From contig NZ_NFHL01000005.1 in assembly GCF_002161355.1 (NCBI RefSeq), forward strand, positions 124,001 to 188,000: a stretch of DNA of 64,000 bases, given 5' to 3'. This document shows positions 1 to 8,446 of this stretch, piece after piece (the stretch's first letter is position 1; every line of letters begins with the position of its first letter). A model generated the notes under the pieces. The model was not told the origin of the DNA. It saw nothing but the letters and a program-made list of their open reading frames with translations, and searched no databases. This DNA is from Lachnoclostridium sp. An76. GTDB lineage: Bacteria > Bacillota > Clostridia > Lachnospirales > Lachnospiraceae. A program made the position numbers and the translations under genes.

Positions 1-72
1 AGCCGGGATTTTTTTATCCGCCTTATTCTGAGCATACATTTATTTTTATCATACATTTTAGAAGAAGGATGC

Positions 73-603
73 TTACAGCGCAGACAGTATGCTCCTGAGC
101 TTTTCCAGATCAGCGCTGTCCGGGTGCGAAAGGGCCCGGTCGAAATTATCGATCATCGCCTTCATCCTCTTATCTTCCGGATCCTGCTCCAGCATCGCCT
201 CATACCTCTTTCTCACAGTCATCGGCATCTTCCCCTGGCACATGTATCTCCCTGCCACTGTATTGTCTGATGGCAGATGTGACACTACTCTCTCCAGGAT
301 CCGGCTGAAATACTCCTCTGAGCCCCCGAAGCCAGCTGTGCCGAACAGGAAGACTCTGCTGCTGTGGAGGGATTCCAGAAATCCCGCCAATTTTGCTCCG
401 CTGTCCCCTTTATCTGTCCAGAATCCTGCAAAGATCATCTCTGCCTCTGACAGCTTTTCCATAAATCCTTCATCCGGGACAGGCTCCCCGAAATACAGAC
501 ATTCCTCTGTACTTCCATTCTGCCCGTCCATGCAGCTTTTTATCTCCTCTGCCAGTATCTTCGTATTTCCCGTAGGACTGTCATAGACCACTGCGTATTT
601 CAT
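73..603 (-). CDS. Flavodoxin-like protein
   Basis: The 176-residue product begins MKYAVVYDSPTGNTKILAEE. This is the flavodoxin FMN-phosphate loop (T/S-x-T-G-N-T) directly after the first beta strand. Further hydrophobic strands follow (MIFAGFW near residue 56 and VFLFGTAGFGG near 80), matching flavodoxin order and size. It probably binds FMN and carries electrons in the cytoplasm. The open frame extends 51 codons upstream, but that part overlaps the NUDIX gene and has no ribosome site. AAGGA lies 10 nt before the chosen ATG. It is the last gene of a short minus-strand group with the NUDIX gene. Flavodoxins of this length accompany various reductases in gut Clostridia, including a bilirubin-reductase partner. 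That specific role is only a guess here. Confidence 0.75.
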   Translation of the reverse strand: MKYAVVYDSPTGNTKILAEEIKSCMDGQNGSTEECLYFGEPVPDEGFMEKLSEAEMIFAGFWTDKGDSGAKLAGFLESLHSSRVFLFGTAGFGGSEEYFSRILERVVSHLPSDNTVAGRYMCQGKMPMTVRKRYEAMLEQDPEDKRMKAMIDNFDRALSHPDSADLEKLRSILSAL

Positions 604-697
604 ACCTGTCATTTCCTTTCTGTCTGCTTGTCTTCTCTGCCCATCTTCTCTGTTTTTCTTATTCTGTTTCCCGTCCGGCCACCCGCACCACAGCTGC

Positions 698-1174
698 TCA
701 AAGCTCCAGGGGCACGCCGTCAAGTGCCGCATACTGAAGGACATCCTCAGTATCATACACGAGCTTCAATGAGAAAAATTCTCTTCCCTCGTCGAGAAGC
801 CTGAAAAAGATTTTATCCCCCTCCCATAATTCAAGGGAGAAGATCCTGTCCTTATCTACCCATTCCAGTTCCCCTTCATCGCATGGTATGGGAGTGCCCG
901 TGAATCCGTCCGCCGTGTACAGCGACATATACTCTACTATGTCCTCACCGTATACGAATGTCACGATCCCACGATATTTCCAGGAAGTCAGCGTGTATCC
1001 CGTCTCCTCCCTGACCTCCCGCAGGAGACATTCTTCCGGGCTTTCCCCGTGTTCGAAATGCCCTCCCACGCCGATCCATTTATCCCTGTTCACATCGTTT
1101 TCCTTCACAGTCCGGTGCAGCATCAGATACTGCCCATCCCTTTCTATATAGCACAGTGTGCTCAGTTTTTCCAT
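698..1174 (-). CDS. NUDIX hydrolase, MutT/8-oxo-dGTP diphosphatase type
   Basis: The 158-residue protein contains a complete NUDIX box GHFEHGE-x5-LLREVREETGY (about residues 40-62). In this box the REVREE glutamates bind the catalytic metal. Family members hydrolyse nucleoside diphosphates linked to another moiety. The N-terminal strand (LCYIERDGQYLMLHR) resembles the 8-oxo-dGTP diphosphatase group that cleans oxidised nucleotides. The open frame starts further upstream, but the ATG at 1174 has AGGAGG nine bases before it and starts just before the domain. It lies 86 bp downstream of an ABC exporter and 95 bp upstream of a flavodoxin-like gene on the same strand. The exact substrate cannot be read from the sequence. 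Confidence 0.85.
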   Translation of the reverse strand: MEKLSTLCYIERDGQYLMLHRTVKENDVNRDKWIGVGGHFEHGESPEECLLREVREETGYTLTSWKYRGIVTFVYGEDIVEYMSLYTADGFTGTPIPCDEGELEWVDKDRIFSLELWEGDKIFFRLLDEGREFFSLKLVYDTEDVLQYAALDGVPLEL

Positions 1175-1259
1175 ATCCTGCTGCCTCCTTCTGCTGCCCC
1201 ATCCTGCGACTGTCCTGCTGTATTTCTGTCTCCTGTTTCTTTCTGCATTATCTCCACTT

Positions 1260-3032
1260 CTATCCCGCTGCCTGGCTCCACTGACTCTCGTACAGATGCT
1301 TATAAAAACCACCTTCTGCAAGCAGGCTCTCGTGGTCTCCCTGCTCGATGACCTGCCCGTCTTTCATCACAAGGATCACATCCGCCTCCCGGATCGTGGA
1401 CAGCCTGTGCGCTACGATAAATGTGGTCCTTCCTTCCATCAGCTCTGCGAACGCTGCCTGGATCTTAAGCTCTGTCCTTGTATCGATGGATGAGGTCGCT
1501 TCGTCCAGTATCAGCATAGGCGGCCGGCACAGCATGACTCTCGCGATGCAGAGCAGCTGCTTCTGTCCCTGGGACAGCCCGCCCCCGTCCTCTGTGATCC
1601 ACGTATCATAGCCCTTTGGCAGCCTTCTGATAAAGCTGTGGATATGGGAAGCCTTTGCCGCTGCGATGACCTCTTCCTCAGTGGCGTCCGGCCGGCCCAT
1701 GGTGATATTATCCCGGATCGTCCCAGTCTTAAGCCATGTATCCTGGAGTACCATGCCGTACCCTGCCCGCAGGCTCCGGCGTGTCAGGTCCCGGATATCG
1801 ATCCCCTCCACCTTAATGCTCCCCGTGTCTACATCATAAAATCTCATGAGCAGATTGATCAGTGTCGTCTTCCCGCAGCCTGTCGGTCCCACGATGGCGA
1901 TCCTCTGCCCCGGCTTCACTTCCAGATTAAAATCCCGGATCAGCCTCTGCTCCGATACATAGGAAAATGACACATCCTGTACCTTTACATTTCCCCGGAC
2001 ATCTTTCAGCTCCGCCGCGTCAGGCGCCTCCGGCTTCTGCGGCTCTTCTTCGATCAGGTCAAAGATCCTCTGGGCGCATGCCACGGCATTCTGGAACTCC
2101 GTCACCACGCCGGAGATCTCGTTAAACGGCTTTGTATACTGATTTGCATAACTTAAAAAGCTGGAAAGCTGTCCCACAGTGAGGGAGCCGTTGACCACGG
2201 CAAACGCGCCTGTGATGCCGACACCCGTATACACCAGGCTGTTTACAAACCTGGTGGCAGGGTTGGTGATGGATGAGAAAAACGTTGCCCGCAGGTAAGC
2301 TTTCCCCAGCTTCTCGTTCACCCGGTCAAACTCCTCTGTGACCTTCTCGCCCCTGCCGAACGCCTGGACGACCTTCTGGCTACCGATCATCTCATCGATC
2401 AGCCCGGTCTGCTCCCCTCGGATCTCAGACTGCTGCCGGAACATGGTAAATGTCCTCTTTGCGATAAAATTTGCCACAAAGAAAGACACCGGGGTGATCA
2501 GGACCACCACAAATGTGATCTTTACATTGACAGACAGCATAAACCCGAACGTACCTATGATCGTAGCGATCCCTGTAAAAAGCTGTGTAAATCCCATGAG
2601 CAGCCCGTCCGCGAACTGATCCACATCCGCGATCACCCGGCTCACGACTTCCCCGTAGGGATGGCCGTCAATATACCTGAGAGGAAGTATCTCAATCTTC
2701 CGGAACGCCTCATTCCGGATATCCTGTACTACCTGGTATGTCATCTTATTGTTGCACACATTCATCAGCCACTGCGCGAGAGCGGTGACCAGCGTACATA
2801 CCCCGATCTGCAGCAACACTTTCAACGCCCCCGGGAGGTCCACCTGCCCCGGACCGACGATGTGGTCCACTGCATATCCTGTCAGTTTGGGGATATAGAG
2901 GGTAAGCGCCACGGAAACCGCTGCCAGCAGGATTGAAAACACGACAAAGATCCTGTACTTTCCGAGACAGCGGAACACTTTGCGCAATGTGTCTGACTGG
3001 CTTCTCTTCTTATCCGTTTTCTTTTCAGCCAT
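1260..3032 (-). CDS. ABC exporter half-transporter (consensus-site subunit)
   Basis: The 590-residue protein fuses an N-terminal six-helix ABC exporter membrane domain (about residues 25-320) to a C-terminal ATPase domain. The ATPase has Walker A GPTGCGKTT, signature LSQGQKQ (Q replaces the usual second G of LSGGQ) and Walker B MLILDEATSSID with a catalytic glutamate. The switch His (IVAHRLSTI) is also present. It overlaps the upstream exporter gene by 8 bp, which implies translational coupling. The two proteins are expected to form a heterodimeric exporter of the BmrCD/LmrCD type in the cytoplasmic membrane. In that pair this subunit supplies the catalytic glutamate and its partner carries a degenerate one. 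The substrate (drug, lipid or peptide) is unknown. Confidence 0.9.
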   Translation of the reverse strand: MAEKKTDKKRSQSDTLRKVFRCLGKYRIFVVFSILLAAVSVALTLYIPKLTGYAVDHIVGPGQVDLPGALKVLLQIGVCTLVTALAQWLMNVCNNKMTYQVVQDIRNEAFRKIEILPLRYIDGHPYGEVVSRVIADVDQFADGLLMGFTQLFTGIATIIGTFGFMLSVNVKITFVVVLITPVSFFVANFIAKRTFTMFRQQSEIRGEQTGLIDEMIGSQKVVQAFGRGEKVTEEFDRVNEKLGKAYLRATFFSSITNPATRFVNSLVYTGVGITGAFAVVNGSLTVGQLSSFLSYANQYTKPFNEISGVVTEFQNAVACAQRIFDLIEEEPQKPEAPDAAELKDVRGNVKVQDVSFSYVSEQRLIRDFNLEVKPGQRIAIVGPTGCGKTTLINLLMRFYDVDTGSIKVEGIDIRDLTRRSLRAGYGMVLQDTWLKTGTIRDNITMGRPDATEEEVIAAAKASHIHSFIRRLPKGYDTWITEDGGGLSQGQKQLLCIARVMLCRPPMLILDEATSSIDTRTELKIQAAFAELMEGRTTFIVAHRLSTIREADVILVMKDGQVIEQGDHESLLAEGGFYKHLYESQWSQAAG

Positions 3033-4776
3033 TGGACGCCACCTCCTTCGGGAACTGTGAATAATAAATCTCCTGATATGCCGGGCAGGTATCGAGCAGC
3101 TCTGCGTGAGTCCCTGTACCTGCTATCTTCCCATCCTCCAACACGAGGATGAGGTCCGCATACTGAATGGACGCGGCTCTCTGGGACACGATAAATACAG
3201 TGAGCTCATCCCCCATCCCCCGGATTGCGCTCCGAAGCGCTGCATCTGTCGCAAAATCCAGCGCGGATGCACTGTCGTCCAGGATCAGGATATCCGGCCT
3301 GCGCACCAGGGCCCTGGCGATCGTCAGCCTCTGCTTCTGGCCTCCCGACAGGTTCCGTCCGCCCTGTTCGATGCGGAACCCCATCCCTCCCGGCTTTGTA
3401 TCAACGAACTCTTTTGCCTGGGATATCTTTAACGCCTCTTCCAGCTCCTCTTCCGTGGCATTTTCATTGCCCCACCTGAGGTTTTCCTCGATCGTCCCTT
3501 TGAAGAGGACCGCCTTCTGCAGGACCACTCCGATACGGCTTCTGAGACTCTCCACATCATACTCTTTGATCTCTTCTCCGAATACCTTCACCTGACCTGC
3601 GGTTGCGTCATAAAACCTGGGGATCAGGTTCACCAGGGAAGATTTCCCTGAGCCTGTCCCTCCGATGATCCCCACCGTCTGCCCTCTCTCCACCCGGAAA
3701 GTAAGGTCTGTCAAAGATTCAGCCGCCGCATCCTTATAAGTAAGAGACACATGTGAAAATTCCACCGCAGGGCACGAGCCTTCCCCGCCGGAACTACGGA
3801 CAGGATCGCACTGTTTTTTCCCGTTTTCCATTTCCGGCGTAATCTTCAGCACATTCTCGATACGGTTGCCGCACGCCACAGCCTTCGTGACAGTGATAAT
3901 AAGGTTTGCCAGTTTCACAAGTTCTACGAGGATCTGGCTCATATAGTTGATCAGCGCCACGACTTCGCCCTGAGTCAGGTCCCCCGCCTGTACCCTCAGG
4001 GCTCCGGCATAGATCAGGGCGATGATGCCGCCGTTTACGATAATATAGGTCAGAGGATTCATCAGCCCTGAGATACGTCCCACAAATTTCTGGGCGTCGG
4101 TCAGAGCCTGATTCTCTCTCTCAAACCGTTTCCTCTCATCCGGTTCCTTATTGAACGCCCGGATCACACGCGCGCCTGCGAGATTCTCCCTCGTAGTGAG
4201 GAGCACACTGTCCAGGTTGGACTGCACCTTCCTGTAGAGAGGCATGGTTATGAGCATAATGCCGAACACAATGACCGACAAAAGCGGGATCACGACCACG
4301 AAGATCAGCGCTGCTTTCACATCCACAGTAAACGCCATGACCATCGCCCCGAATACGATGAACGGAGAGCGGAGAAACAGGCGGAGCACAAGGTTTACGC
4401 CTGACTGCGCCTGGTTGATATCGCTGGTCATCCTGGTGATCAGCGTGGAACTCCCTACCGTGTCCATCTCAGTAAACGTAAAGCTCTGGATGTGCTTAAA
4501 AAGGGCGTGCCTCACCCCCGTGCCAAAGCCTGCTGCTGCCTTTGCTGAAAAATACTGCGCAGTGATCGAACAGACAAGTCCGATGATGCCGAGGGCAATG
4601 AGCACCAGGCACATCTTTACGATGTAAGGTTTGTCCCGGCCGGCGATCCCCACGTCAATGACAGCTGCCATCACAAGCGGCACGAAAAGTTCAAAAGACG
4701 CCTCCAGCATCTTAAAGAGAGGCGCCAGTATGGTTTCTTTTTTATAATCCTTCAGATAGATAAGGAGCGATCTCAT
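3025..4776 (-). CDS. ABC exporter half-transporter (degenerate-site subunit)
   Basis: The 583-residue protein has a membrane-spanning exporter domain (hydrophobic helices through about residue 310) and an ATPase domain. Walker A is GGTGSGKSS and the signature is LSGGQKQ. The Walker B ends LILDDSASALD, with aspartate in place of the catalytic glutamate. The H-switch is also changed (IVSQRAASI, Q for H). Both changes are hallmarks of the degenerate nucleotide site of heterodimeric exporters. The functional partner is the downstream gene at 1260-3032, whose ATG overlaps this stop codon. No substrate-specific feature is visible. The gene is first in its transcript and starts with MRSLLIYLKDYKKE, typical of this family. 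Confidence 0.9.
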   Translation of the reverse strand: MRSLLIYLKDYKKETILAPLFKMLEASFELFVPLVMAAVIDVGIAGRDKPYIVKMCLVLIALGIIGLVCSITAQYFSAKAAAGFGTGVRHALFKHIQSFTFTEMDTVGSSTLITRMTSDINQAQSGVNLVLRLFLRSPFIVFGAMVMAFTVDVKAALIFVVVIPLLSVIVFGIMLITMPLYRKVQSNLDSVLLTTRENLAGARVIRAFNKEPDERKRFERENQALTDAQKFVGRISGLMNPLTYIIVNGGIIALIYAGALRVQAGDLTQGEVVALINYMSQILVELVKLANLIITVTKAVACGNRIENVLKITPEMENGKKQCDPVRSSGGEGSCPAVEFSHVSLTYKDAAAESLTDLTFRVERGQTVGIIGGTGSGKSSLVNLIPRFYDATAGQVKVFGEEIKEYDVESLRSRIGVVLQKAVLFKGTIEENLRWGNENATEEELEEALKISQAKEFVDTKPGGMGFRIEQGGRNLSGGQKQRLTIARALVRRPDILILDDSASALDFATDAALRSAIRGMGDELTVFIVSQRAASIQYADLILVLEDGKIAGTGTHAELLDTCPAYQEIYYSQFPKEVASNG

Positions 4777-4889
4777 ATTTCATCCTGCTTTCTCCGTATT
4801 TTTTGCTTACCCGCCTATTTTATCACATATAAGGATGATCTGGTACAAAATTATCTTTTGTTTTCCAGCGCGGAAAAATACGCGCAGAA

Positions 4890-4924
4890 AATACCGGCCT
4901 TCGAAAAGTCCGAAGGCCGGTATT
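4890..4924 (-). terminator. Rho-independent terminator
   Basis: A 14 bp perfect stem (AATACCGGCCTTCG and its complement) flanks a 7 nt loop. On the minus strand it is followed by TTTTCTG. It lies 20 bp beyond the stop codon of the surface-protein fragment and upstream of the exporter promoter region, so it ends the surface-protein transcript. Confidence 0.8.
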
Positions 4925-4944
4925 CTTATATCCGAAATCCTCTG

Positions 4945-5594
4945 TTATTTATTTTGATCTTCTTTTACAGATAACAGCTCCCGCTGTCCCGCATCGCCTG
5001 CATCCGAAGATCCTGTCGCCGGGATCTCAACTGCCGCTTTTTTATAGCCGCAGACGCTGCATTCTTCATGCTGGGAACCCGCCTCAGTTTCCGTGGCTTC
5101 TTTATCTGTCACCCATTCAAATGTATGGGAAGCTTCTTCCAGACGTTCTCCGCACTCCTCACACTCTTTCCAGTGCGCTGTACCGTCAGACTTCCACTCT
5201 TCTCCGGGCGAATGCCCATTCATGGGGATCGTCTTCTTCCATACATCCGTATAGGTTTCTTTATTAAAGACTGCTTCTGCTGTGTACACTGACTCTCCGT
5301 CATGCGTACAGTCTTCTTCTGTCGTACTGATACTGATCTCTGCCTCAACGGTTTCAATATGGCTGTTGTCGTTCTGGCAGATAAACTTTACGCCGGCACT
5401 GCTGTGGTCCTCTGCCCATGTCCATTCCGGCTCTCCCCATTGATGCCCGGCCGGTTCTCCGTAAACAGCCCCGCAGTTTGCGCAGACCGCTCCATCTGTG
5501 CATGTATCCACACCGCCGGAATGAGCATTGACTATGATCTGCGATCCATCTTCAGACAGCCACAGGCAGCGGGAACCTGATCCGTTAAATTGGA
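4945..5594 (-). pseudogene. C-terminal fragment of a cell-surface repeat protein (interrupted)
   Basis: This frame encodes a Cys-pair-rich surface module: CANCGAVYG, then CTHDGESVYTAEAVF, then HWKECEECGERLEEASHTF, then EECSVCGYKKA. It ends 237 codons after an apparent start that lies inside inserted DNA. Host sequence begins at FNGSGSRCLWLSEDGS. The rest of the gene lies at 11864-12800 beyond a 6.3 kb insertion. Joining the two at the shared TCCAA gives an uninterrupted reading GDDIQIQ-FNGSGSR. Similar CxxC modules occur near the C-terminus of large exported proteins of Lachnospiraceae. The fragment has no start codon, signal peptide or anchor of its own, so it is very probably dead. Confidence 0.8.
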
Positions 5595-5670
5595 ATTTGA
5601 AAACCATAAAATTATGAGTGATTATTGCTCTCCGTAGGTTATCAATAAAATCCTCCAAAAGCCTTGAAAA
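5590..5670. other. Left junction (attL-like) of the Tn1549-like remnant
   Basis: Host coding sequence stops at TTGGA (5590-5594). Element DNA follows, with AAAACCAT at about 5600-5607 and AATCCTCCAAAAGCC at 5648-5662. The second motif recurs inverted at the other end, consistent with integrase arm sites. Boundary inferred from restoring the interrupted reading frame. Confidence 0.65.
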
Positions 5671-5854
5671 TAAAGGATTTATCGCAATGTGTTCGCCTTA
5701 TCTCTTTATATGATTTCACACAAGTTTACTCTTTCCCTGATTGCTCATAAGGGCAAATTCAAGGGCAAGAAAATCTGATAACAAGATATAACAGAGTGTG
5801 GCAATCGGAGAACTGTGACATATGTGCGAATATATTATAACGGAGGATTTTTTA

Positions 5855-6235
5855 ATGGACAAGTATATTTATGATGCAAGCAATGGTTTATGGTATGAGT
5901 TGCAGGGGGATTATTATATTCCTTGCCTTACTTTACCAGCCGAAAAAGAAAACAAACCTATCAGTTTGTGGGGGCAGCGACACAAACACTACTTACAGGA
6001 ACATAAACGGACGGTTTATATTTCGCTGCTCACAAGCGGCAAATTGAATAATTACCTTGCCGACATTGACGAACAAGCAACGGAAATGATGTTTCGATTG
6101 GTTGAGCAAATGGCTGACAAGGAGGGCGTGACCGAACAACTTAAAGTAGAAAACCCGATGTTGTGGGTTGGTCGAATGAATGAGATACAGGCAAGAGCAC
6201 GAGAAATTGTATATGCCGATATTATCTATAAGTAA
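5855..6235 (+). CDS. tnpV: TnpV-like transposon-encoded protein
   Basis: The 126-residue product starts MDKYIYDASNGLWYELQGDY. It matches the small TnpV proteins carried by Tn4451-like and Tn1549-like elements of Clostridia. The open frame begins 11 codons earlier, but GGAGG lies eight bases before the ATG at 5855, so that start is preferred. It has no membrane helix or obvious catalytic motif. The middle is charged and ends in a helical segment (ATEMMFRLVEQMADKEG). It is the first gene inside the left end of the remnant. The family is often found beside resistance cargo and its biochemical role is not established. The name is based on family resemblance only. Confidence 0.7.
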   Translation: MDKYIYDASNGLWYELQGDYYIPCLTLPAEKENKPISLWGQRHKHYLQEHKRTVYISLLTSGKLNNYLADIDEQATEMMFRLVEQMADKEGVTEQLKVENPMLWVGRMNEIQARAREIVYADIIYK

Positions 6236-6258
6236 AAAATGTAATATATAGAATATTA

Positions 6259-6300
6259 AAATTGTGGCAGTCAAAAATTAAAACTTTGCCTGCCACAATT
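6259..6300. terminator. Hairpin after tnpV
   Basis: Arms AATTGTGGCAG and CTGCCACAATT are separated by a 19 nt loop, 25 bp beyond the tnpV stop. No clear T-run follows, so terminator function is uncertain. Confidence 0.35.
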
Positions 6301-6336
6301 ATGATTCGATGTGTTCTCTTTCATAATGACTTTGGT

Positions 6337-6359
6337 AATTCATTATGCTATAATGAATT
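6337..6359 (+). promoter_or_regulatory. Palindromic operator over a TATAAT -10 box
   Basis: A perfect inverted repeat, AATTCATTAT-GCT-ATAATGAATT, contains TATAAT at 6349-6354. It lies between tnpV and the IS. It probably was the regulated promoter of the ABC transporter at 8447 before the IS landed between them. No repressor gene for it remains nearby. Confidence 0.5.
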
Positions 6360-6452
6360 TAATTTACGGTATCGCACTGCATCTACTAATTTGGAGTTCG
6401 ATTAGAACAGGAAAAGATTATATTGATTGCTCTCTATGCGAGATTAAAACCG

Positions 6453-6477
6453 ATTATACAGGAGCTTCCTGTATAAT
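6453..6477. repeat. Perfect 11 bp palindrome at the left edge of the IS110-family element
   Basis: ATTATACAGGA-GCT-TCCTGTATAAT lies about 40 bp before the hairpin that precedes the transposase. Several IS1111-group elements insert beside inverted repeats, so this could be target or end sequence. The rest of 6360-6516 shows no gene. Confidence 0.45.
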
Positions 6478-6515
6478 TCAAATATAGGGAATCCCATGAA
6501 AGGTGGTTGAGAAAA

Positions 6516-6590
6516 AAAGATACCTCAGAGTAAAATAAGATTTGCTGACTTTGAGCGGTTAGTAAAATCTTATAAAACAGAGAGGTATCT
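6516..6590 (+). promoter_or_regulatory. Long hairpin enclosing the transposase ribosome site
   Basis: AGATACCTC (6518-6526) pairs with GAGGTATCT (6582-6590), and inner arms AAAATAAGATTT and AGTAAAATCTTAT also pair. The GAGAGG ribosome site of the transposase is inside the right arm. Read-through transcripts would therefore hide the start site, a known way of limiting transposase expression. Confidence 0.55.
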
Positions 6591-6593
6591 GAA

Positions 6594-7886
6594 ATGAAGT
6601 ATAACACACAAAACGCAAAAATTGCATCTATTACGGAAGAAACTTTAGTCCTTGGGATTGATGTCGGAAGTGAAACTCATTACGTAAGGGCATTCGACTG
6701 GCGTAATTATGAATTTTCTGATACACCGTTGGCGTTCAGTAATGATGAAGCCGGATTCCTGACATTCATGGCATGGGTTGAGGATATCAAGGAGAAAGCC
6801 GGTAAAACTGCTGTAATCCCCGGAATGGAACCAACAGGACATTACTGGTTCAATCTTGGGAAGTTCCTGCAGGACAGCGGAATGAGACCGGTTCATGTGA
6901 ATCCGCACCATGTAAAAAAATCGAAGGAGATGGACGACAATAATCCCGACAAGAATGACCGTAAAGATCCAAAGACTATCGCTGCATTGGTAAATGAAGG
7001 ACGCTTTTCCTATCCCTATATTCCAACAGGGGTTTACGCAGAAATCCGAAGCCTTTCCAATCTGCGCTTTCAGACACAGGAAGAGATTACAAGGATCCGG
7101 AACCGGATCGCACGATGGATCAGCATCTATTTTCCTGAATATAAAGACGTTTATGGGAAACTGGATGCAGTAAGCGGGATGATGGTGCTTAAGGAGGCTC
7201 CGCTTCCGGTGCAGATAAAAGAACTGGGAGCAGAAGGAATCAATCAGATCTGGCGGAACGCAAAGCTGAGGGGCGCCGGGATGAAGAGGGCAAAGACCCT
7301 GTTATCGGCAGCGGAGCACAGCGTTGGGAGCCAGGAAGCACCAGAAGCGGCAAGTATGGAGATCCGGAACCTGTTGGAGGACTATGAGAAGTACAGCAGC
7401 CGCATGGATGACCTGATGGCTAAAATAGAAGCAAAGATCAAAGAAGTCCCCTATGTAGATAAACTTCTTGAGATCAAAGGGATCGGACTGAAAACGGTAT
7501 GCGGATTTATCGCAGAGGTCGGCGATCTGAGCAGGTTTGATGATCCAAAGCAGCTGCAGAAACTGGCAGGATATGCGATCGTAAAGAACAGCTCCGGGAA
7601 GCATGCGGGGGAAAGCCATATCAGTTACCGTGGACGGAAGAGACTGAGATATGTGCTGTATGAAGCAGCGATATCTGTAATAGGGAAAAATGGCGAATTC
7701 AGGGAGATCCATCGGTATTATCAAACAAGAGAGAAAAACCCCCTGAAGAAGATGCAGTCGGTGATAGCGGTAGCATGTAAAGTTCTTCGAGTCTTCTATG
7801 CCATACTGACAAAAGGTGTAGATTACGATGGAGAAAAGATGCTGGGAGATATCAGGAGACCCGCGGTGAGTGTCCAGGCTGCATAA
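6594..7886 (+). CDS. IS110-family transposase (DEDD, IS1111-like)
   Basis: The 430-residue protein has an N-terminal RuvC-like DEDD domain: GIDVGSETHY (D near residue 24), GMEPTGHYW and KNDRKDPKTIAAL. The C-terminal Transposase_20 domain has IKGIGLKTVCGFIAEVGDLSRF followed by AGESHISYRGRKRLRYVLY. The serine there is the candidate active-site nucleophile of the second domain. These enzymes recombine a circular intermediate with target DNA, guided by an element-encoded bridge/seek RNA. The coiled middle region is typical. The gene is intact and full length. GAGAGG about eight bases upstream is held in a hairpin. It sits in the remnant between tnpV and the ABC transporter. Confidence 0.9.
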   Translation: MKYNTQNAKIASITEETLVLGIDVGSETHYVRAFDWRNYEFSDTPLAFSNDEAGFLTFMAWVEDIKEKAGKTAVIPGMEPTGHYWFNLGKFLQDSGMRPVHVNPHHVKKSKEMDDNNPDKNDRKDPKTIAALVNEGRFSYPYIPTGVYAEIRSLSNLRFQTQEEITRIRNRIARWISIYFPEYKDVYGKLDAVSGMMVLKEAPLPVQIKELGAEGINQIWRNAKLRGAGMKRAKTLLSAAEHSVGSQEAPEAASMEIRNLLEDYEKYSSRMDDLMAKIEAKIKEVPYVDKLLEIKGIGLKTVCGFIAEVGDLSRFDDPKQLQKLAGYAIVKNSSGKHAGESHISYRGRKRLRYVLYEAAISVIGKNGEFREIHRYYQTREKNPLKKMQSVIAVACKVLRVFYAILTKGVDYDGEKMLGDIRRPAVSVQAA

Positions 7887-8330
7887 GAAGATAAGCTGAC
7901 CGAAGGAAGACTGACGTGGTTGAAGTGAGCAGTCAGATATAAAGAGAACTGTCTGCTGACCTCAGCCACGCCGGGAAGAAAACGGATGACTGAAAGAACT
8001 GTTGAGAAGCAGAAGAAAAGGCAGAACGTGGGAGGGAAACGTCCGCTGGGAACAGCGCTGTCACGGGAAGCAAGTCAGTAAATGTTATGATTACAAAGAA
8101 GGAGCTAGTAGTCGGCAGGAATATTTTCCATAGGGCAAGACCCAGGCAAGGAGCTAAGCTGACACCCTGGTTATGGGCAGGCGGAACGAAGGAAGTGAGG
8201 ACCAGTACAGAAATGTACAGAGATCCTGGTAGACACGGGAGGTGCGCCGCCATAGATGGATGGGTATATACAAGGCCATGTAAAACGGAAAAATAGAGAC
8301 GTTTTATTTCGTATACCTATAACCATCTAT
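7887..8330 (+). ncRNA. Structured 3' non-coding region, candidate bridge/seek RNA
   Basis: About 440 bp after the transposase stop hold no credible gene but clear pairing. A 20 bp imperfect stem joins 7913-7932 to 7953-7972 (GACGTGGTTGAAGTGAGCAG with CTGCTGACCTCAGCCACGCC). Further short pairs, such as CCCAGG with CCTGG around 8141-8172, lie downstream. IS1111-group elements encode their target-selecting RNA here. The exact RNA ends and guide loops were not worked out. Confidence 0.5.
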
Positions 8331-8446
8331 TTTCGTACCAGATACAGAAAAATGCTCATGATCGAGGCTCATTCATCTGAGATAGAAACTTAGAAATCCC
8401 TTGATTTTAAGGGAAAAAACACTTGACTAAATAGGGAGGAAATTGA

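Larger units (their letters stand above)
6480..8345. mobile_element. IS110-family insertion sequence (IS1111-like layout)
   Basis: One DEDD transposase gene is flanked by a short 5' region and a long, structured 3' non-coding region of about 440 bp, the layout of the IS1111 group. Related motifs AGGTATctGAAAT (from 6584) and, inverted, AGGTATacGAAAT (about 8310-8322) may be the subterminal inverted repeats. No target duplication is expected for this family. The true ends could not be fixed from the sequence, so the limits are approximate. Confidence 0.55.

Noticed and set aside
5659-5670. AAGCCTTGAAAA (also 11814-11825) as the att core of the Tn1549-like element
   Set aside because: Joining the flanks there does not restore the surface-protein frame, whereas TCCAA does. 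The repeat is more likely an integrase arm site.
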